Shown here: in pieces, positions 60,633 to 64,000 of the stretch
How positions within the stretch are numbered: the stretch's first letter is position 1
How the letters are laid out: each line of letters opens with the position of its first letter
Source of the DNA: Streptosporangium subroseum
GTDB taxonomy: Bacteria > Actinomycetota > Actinomycetes > Streptosporangiales > Streptosporangiaceae
Assembly (NCBI RefSeq): GCF_900188345.1
Contig: NZ_FZOD01000042.1
Span: 22,325-86,324 of the forward strand
Length of the DNA stretch: 64,000 bases
Direction of reading: 5' to 3'
Program-made: the position numbers and the translations under genes
Notes under the pieces: model-generated
What the model was told of the DNA's origin: nothing
The model's input: the letters and a program-made list of their open reading frames with translations, nothing else
Databases searched by the model: none

Positions 60633-61250
60633 TCACTTGGTGACGTTGAGTTCAGCGTACATACCGCTGTCATAGTGACCGGGAAAGTTACACACCAGCT
60701 CGTAACGGCCGGGGCGCAGCATAAGTGTGGTCCAGCCCATGGAGGATGGGTCAATGCCCTCCCCGGCGCCCGCAGCGCAGTTGTGTGACGCCTCGCCGAG
60801 ACTGCCCGCCTCATCGATGCGCTGCTCATCGGAATCCGCTACCCGCTGTCCCACGGTTTGTCCTGACGGAAGTGGCAGCACGACGACCTCGTGGGCGAGT
60901 CTCCCCTTGTTGGACACCCGCAGCGACACAGTCCCCGCCGGAACCGTGGCCGGGGTGACGGACAGAGTCATCCTCATGTCATGCGAGCTCAGGCCGCCGG
61001 TCATCGTCCCATACGGACCAGGAGTGCCGTACGAGCCGGGACTCGGCCCTGTCGTGCCTGATCCCATGTCGGCCAGCGTGACATCCACTATGTGGCCCGA
61101 CAACGGCGGCGCTGTGCACTCCGGCCGAGGCTGTATCTCCATCACCGCCTTCACAGCTGTCGCGCTCATCGCCGCCGGTTCCTCGACGACAACCGCAGTG
61201 AGCATGACCGCGGCCACCGCCCCCGCAAGGCATACGTCGTGAAGCTGCAT
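60633..61250 (-). CDS. Secreted cupredoxin, sulfocyanin-like
   Basis: A 205-residue exported protein. An N-terminal hydrophobic signal (DVCLAGAVAAVMLTAVVV) precedes a Gly/Pro/Thr-rich linker. The C-terminal cupredoxin has type 1 copper ligands in RLAHEVVVLPL (His) and YELVCNFPGHYDSGMYAELNV (Cys, His, Met). The C-x5-H-x4-M-like spacing resembles sulfocyanin or rusticyanin. Two further cysteines (PECTAP, HNCAAG) lie outside the copper site. It probably carries electrons outside the membrane. ATG 61250 has a GGGAGGTGGGG site. Confidence 0.82.
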   Translation of the reverse strand: MQLHDVCLAGAVAAVMLTAVVVEEPAAMSATAVKAVMEIQPRPECTAPPLSGHIVDVTLADMGSGTTGPSPGSYGTPGPYGTMTGGLSSHDMRMTLSVTPATVPAGTVSLRVSNKGRLAHEVVVLPLPSGQTVGQRVADSDEQRIDEAGSLGEASHNCAAGAGEGIDPSSMGWTTLMLRPGRYELVCNFPGHYDSGMYAELNVTK

Positions 61251-61772
61251 CGGCCCCACCTCCCGCAGACGAAACTCGCTCGATCGGGCAGCGTTCCTGA
61301 CTTTCAGCCTACGGATAAGGAAGAACGTCATGTCAACGGGCCCCCGGTTCGGCCCGGCGCTCCCGACCAGGAGTGCTTGACTCTGTCAAGCAAGTGGTGG
61401 GGCGAGTAGCAACGGCTAAATTCCCGACACCTCTCTTGAGAAAATGGCTTACCTTTATGAGACCGCCAATGGTAATTCCTATTTGTCAAATTTCGCCTGG
61501 TGAAGTGCTTGTTCATCGTTGATCAACATCTGCGTACGGTCGACGGTGCCGGTCGTACGGAATTTCCAGAAGGGCGTCGGCCGGCCGCCTGTCCAATGCT
61601 TGGACCTCATGATGAGACGCCGGGAAAATCGCCATTGCCGGACAGCCGAATGACCGTGTTTCAGCGCACACTGCCGCGGAGCGATCCGACCGGTGCCGCC
61701 GCGGCCGTGGATAGTGTTGGGCAACCGGCCGGGCACTCCCCCCGACAAGCCCAGCCGAGATCGGGAGGGCCG
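61251..61772. other. Divergent intergenic region, 522 bp
   Basis: No gene supported. The stretch 61390-61510 is strikingly AT-rich for this window and is probably promoter-bearing for one or both flanking genes. The plus-strand frame upstream of GTG 61773 has no homology. Confidence 0.55.
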
Positions 61773-62627
61773 GTGAGCGGATGGGTGGTCGCGGAACAGG
61801 CTCAGGTGCCCAAGCGCGCCGGCCGCGGCGAGGACCGGCTGGTGGTGGTCAGGGACGACCGGGGCATCCGCTGCGTGGGCATCGTCGACGGAGCCACCGA
61901 CACGTCCGGGCGCACCTATGAGGGGCTGAGCGGAGGCGCTCTGGCGGCCGAGTGCGTGGCGGCGAGCCTGCGAGATCTGGCGGCGGACACCGGCCCCGTG
62001 GCGGCGGTCTCCGCCGTCACCGCCGGGCTGGCGCGGCTGCGCCGCGACTGGGGCATCGCCGAGGACGACCCGCTCGCCCCGTCCGCGGTCGCCGCGGTCC
62101 TGCTGCCCCGTCAGCGACTGGTCTGGCGGGTCGGGGACGTGCACGTAGCCCTCGGCCGCGCCGGCGGCTGGGAGCACCATCGGGGCGACAAGGCGATCGA
62201 CCGGGTGCTGGCCGGGGCTCGGGCCGCCTACCTGCACCGCCTGCTGGCCAAGGGACATTCCGCGGCCGACCTGGCCCGGAAGGACATGGGGCGCGCGCTC
62301 GTGCTACCCGTTCTGAAGCGCCAGAGCCTTCTGGCCAACCGGGAGGAGGCCGGACCGCTGGGGTTCGGGGTGCTGAACGGGCGCCACGTCCCGGACCGGT
62401 TCGTCGAGGTCTTCCCCCTCGACGAGGAGGTGCTCGAGGTGACCTTGGCCTCCGACGGGTACCTGTCGGAGGCCGAGCGCCTCGGGCAGGCCGAAGACGA
62501 GCTCGCGACGTCCCTTCGCGCGGATCCGATGCGCATCGGCGAGCATCCCTCCACCAAAGGACTGGCCCCGGGCGCGATCAGCTTCGACGACCGCACCTAC
62601 ATCCGCGTACGGCGCTCAGCGGGCTGA
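61773..62627 (+). CDS. PP2C-like protein phosphatase
   Basis: A 284-residue serine/threonine phosphatase-like protein of the PPM/PP2C fold. Asp-rich metal motifs are seen in GRGEDRLVVVRDDRGIRCVGIVDGATDTSG and LEVTLASDGYLSEAERLGQAEDELATSL. The canonical second DGxG motif reads VDGATD, and other family glycines are present, but length and spacing are atypical, so activity is uncertain. GTG 61773 has a GGGAGGG site; the longer frame upstream is AT-rich non-coding DNA. Confidence 0.7.
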   Translation: MSGWVVAEQAQVPKRAGRGEDRLVVVRDDRGIRCVGIVDGATDTSGRTYEGLSGGALAAECVAASLRDLAADTGPVAAVSAVTAGLARLRRDWGIAEDDPLAPSAVAAVLLPRQRLVWRVGDVHVALGRAGGWEHHRGDKAIDRVLAGARAAYLHRLLAKGHSAADLARKDMGRALVLPVLKRQSLLANREEAGPLGFGVLNGRHVPDRFVEVFPLDEEVLEVTLASDGYLSEAERLGQAEDELATSLRADPMRIGEHPSTKGLAPGAISFDDRTYIRVRRSAG

Positions 62628-63297
62628 CGCGACGACGGGGTGACCGACCACCGTCAGGCGGGTACCCGCGGGCCGCGCGCGACGACGTGATGATCGACCG
62701 CTGCCGGGCAGATACGCGCCGGCGTGGCCGCGAGTACGGAGGTGTTCGAGCCCCTCCGGGACCCGCCGACTCCTGGTCGTCGAGCACTCCAGGACCTGCT
62801 GACGCCTGGCCATTGACCCCCTCGACATCGCCTGTCAGCGGGAAGAGATCCGATGAATTCAGATCACCGCTCGAAGGGCAAATGACCCGCATCACCATGG
62901 ACCGATCCATTTCTGAGCTGTGAACTGCCTTTTCTTGCTCGCGCTTATCTTAATATTTCCGAAATGTCTTGCACGTGTTGCGTTTATGTATCGGATCCTG
63001 CCAGGATGACCGCAAGCGGTCCGATGTTATGTCGGTGTTGACATATGCCGCTTCGTGTCTTCCGGTGGCGTTCTGGTTGGCATGGAGCAAGATCCGGATG
63101 GAAAGGTCGTGGAGTTCTTCCTGGTGACGCGACGGTCGATCGTCGTCGTCCAGTCAGGTCTGGCTCCGATCGTGGTCAGCGGCGACCGGACGCACCGGCC
63201 CTACCGGCCCCAACACCCCCAAGACCCGGCCCACACCACCAGCCAACCGCACCACCAGCGGTGCACCCCAACAACCACCCTCACCAAAGGAGTTCAG
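62628..63297. other. Intergenic region, 670 bp
   Basis: No gene supported. A perfect GCGGGTACCCGC palindrome lies at 62658-62669. AT-rich DNA at 62940-63050 is the likely promoter region of the glycoside hydrolase, and holds the inverted repeat at 63028-63045. Shadow frames in 63045-63297 are not credible. Confidence 0.5.
63028..63045. promoter_or_regulatory. TATGTC-N6-GACATA inverted repeat
   Basis: A short perfect inverted repeat in the AT-rich region 253 bases before the hydrolase start. Weak operator candidate. Confidence 0.3.
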
Positions 63298-64000
63298 GTG
63301 GCCGTCTCACGTCGGAGATTCATGACCACGGTAATGTCAGGCTCCGCCCTCGCCGCGGTATCAGGAACCCAACTGATAACCGCACTCACCAGCGGCGCCA
63401 CCGCCGCCGCGGCCAGCCCCCCCGGCGACGTGGTCGGAAAAATCACCGTCGGCTACCAAGGCTGGTTCGCCGCACCCGGCGATGGCGCCCCGATCAACGG
63501 CTGGTGGCACTGGAGCGCCAACATGAACCAACCCCCCTCCCCCGCCAACACCACCATCGTGGCCTGGCCCGACATGCGCGAATACACCCACACCTACCCC
63601 ACCGCCTACGCCAACCTCAACAACGGCCAGCCCGCCACCCTGTTCTCCTCCTACGACCAGCAAACCGTCGACACCCACTTCCGCTGGATGCGCGAAAACA
63701 ACATCGACACCGCCGCCCTGCAACGCTTCAACCCGATGGGCGGCGAAGGCCCCACCCGCGATGCCATGGCCACCAAGGTCCGCACCGCCGCCGAAGCCAA
63801 CGGCCGCAAGTTCTACATCATGTACGACGTCACCGACTGGACCACCATGCAGTCGGAGATCAAAACCGACTGGACCACCAAAATGAAGGCGCTGACCGCA
63901 TCGCCGGCCTACGCCCTGCAAAACGGCAAACCCGTGGTCGGCATCTGGGGCTTCGGCTTTAACGACCCCAAACGCCCCTGGGCCCCCGCCCCCTGCCTGG
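63298..64000 (+). CDS. Tat-exported GH99-like glycoside hydrolase, partial
   Basis: GTG 63298 follows AAAGGAGTTCAG. The frame stays open to the window's end (234 codons), so the gene is incomplete. Residues 4-40 form a twin-arginine signal (SRRRFMTTVMSGSALAAVSG). The mature part opens VVGKITVGYQGWFAAPGDGAPINGWWHW, then LFSSYDQQTVDTHFRWMRENNIDTAALQRF and KFYIMYDVTDW. This is the pattern of secreted xylosidase/arabinosidase-annotated TIM-barrel (GH71/99-like) proteins. Codon choice is richer in AAA and CAA than neighbours. Confidence 0.75.
   Translation, partial: MAVSRRRFMTTVMSGSALAAVSGTQLITALTSGATAAAASPPGDVVGKITVGYQGWFAAPGDGAPINGWWHWSANMNQPPSPANTTIVAWPDMREYTHTYPTAYANLNNGQPATLFSSYDQQTVDTHFRWMRENNIDTAALQRFNPMGGEGPTRDAMATKVRTAAEANGRKFYIMYDVTDWTTMQSEIKTDWTTKMKALTASPAYALQNGKPVVGIWGFGFNDPKRPWAPAPCL

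Noticed and set aside
1..64000. CRISPR array, insertion sequence, prophage or integrative element
   Set aside because: No regularly spaced repeats, transposase, integrase, attachment-site duplication or phage genes were seen.

Overview
The window is GC-rich with strong G/C third-position preference. It carries genes typical of a soil actinomycete: a mycothiol-dependent-type enzyme, several LLM-type flavin or F420 oxidoreductases, an ECF sigma factor with a CU044_5270-type partner, Tat-exported polysaccharide enzymes, a DUF574 methyltransferase and many GTG/TTG starts. A Streptosporangiales or Streptomyces-like organism is my inference; no rRNA or marker gene fixes the genus. I see no transposase, integrase, phage gene or CRISPR array.

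Layout. 0-5 kb: PLP desulfurase-like protein, aldo/keto reductase, M20 peptidase, methyltransferase. 5-11 kb: a minus-strand, translationally coupled peptide/nickel-type ABC importer (lipoprotein, two permeases, two ATPases) below a DUF1684 gene. 11-17 kb: cupin, zinc alcohol dehydrogenase, alpha/beta hydrolase with an altered nucleophile position, DUF1348 protein, heparinase II/III-like lyase. 17-28 kb: sigma factor and partner, oxidoreductases (including a CE1758/CE1759 monooxygenase/reductase pair and an ATP-grasp/LLM pair), PIG-L deacetylase, Gfo/Idh/MocA protein, mycothiol-type isomerase. 27.6-28.1 kb: a leader peptide, a strong terminator hairpin and three unusual tRNA genes. 28.6-32 kb: small secreted protein and a CE15-FN3-FN3-CBM2 glucuronoyl esterase below a candidate xylan operator. 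32-40 kb: regulator/target pairs (HxlR/MFS, CGNR/hydrolase, HxlR/SDR, MmyB-type/SDR), MBL-fold hydrolase and an orphan trpF. 40-48 kb: membrane proteins, a large M48 peptidase with a companion, SMP-30 lactonase. 48-55 kb: PL8 lyase and a 1105-residue PQQ-type sugar dehydrogenase with PKD. 55-64 kb: SHOCT protein under a LexA-like promoter, histidine kinase, MurJ, cupredoxin, PP2C-like phosphatase and the start of a Tat-exported GH99-like hydrolase that runs off the end.

Two themes stand out. First, the leader peptide is 16/26 Arg, His and Met, and the three tRNA-like genes directly behind its terminator carry anticodons for Met, Arg and His, which suggests attenuation of a tRNA operon. Second, at least six loci look like genes reduced to their ends (LLM oxidoreductase, alpha/beta hydrolase, HxlR regulator, HAD phosphatase, sugar isomerase, DHA2-type MFS), a recurrent deletion pattern that needs to be separated from assembly error.
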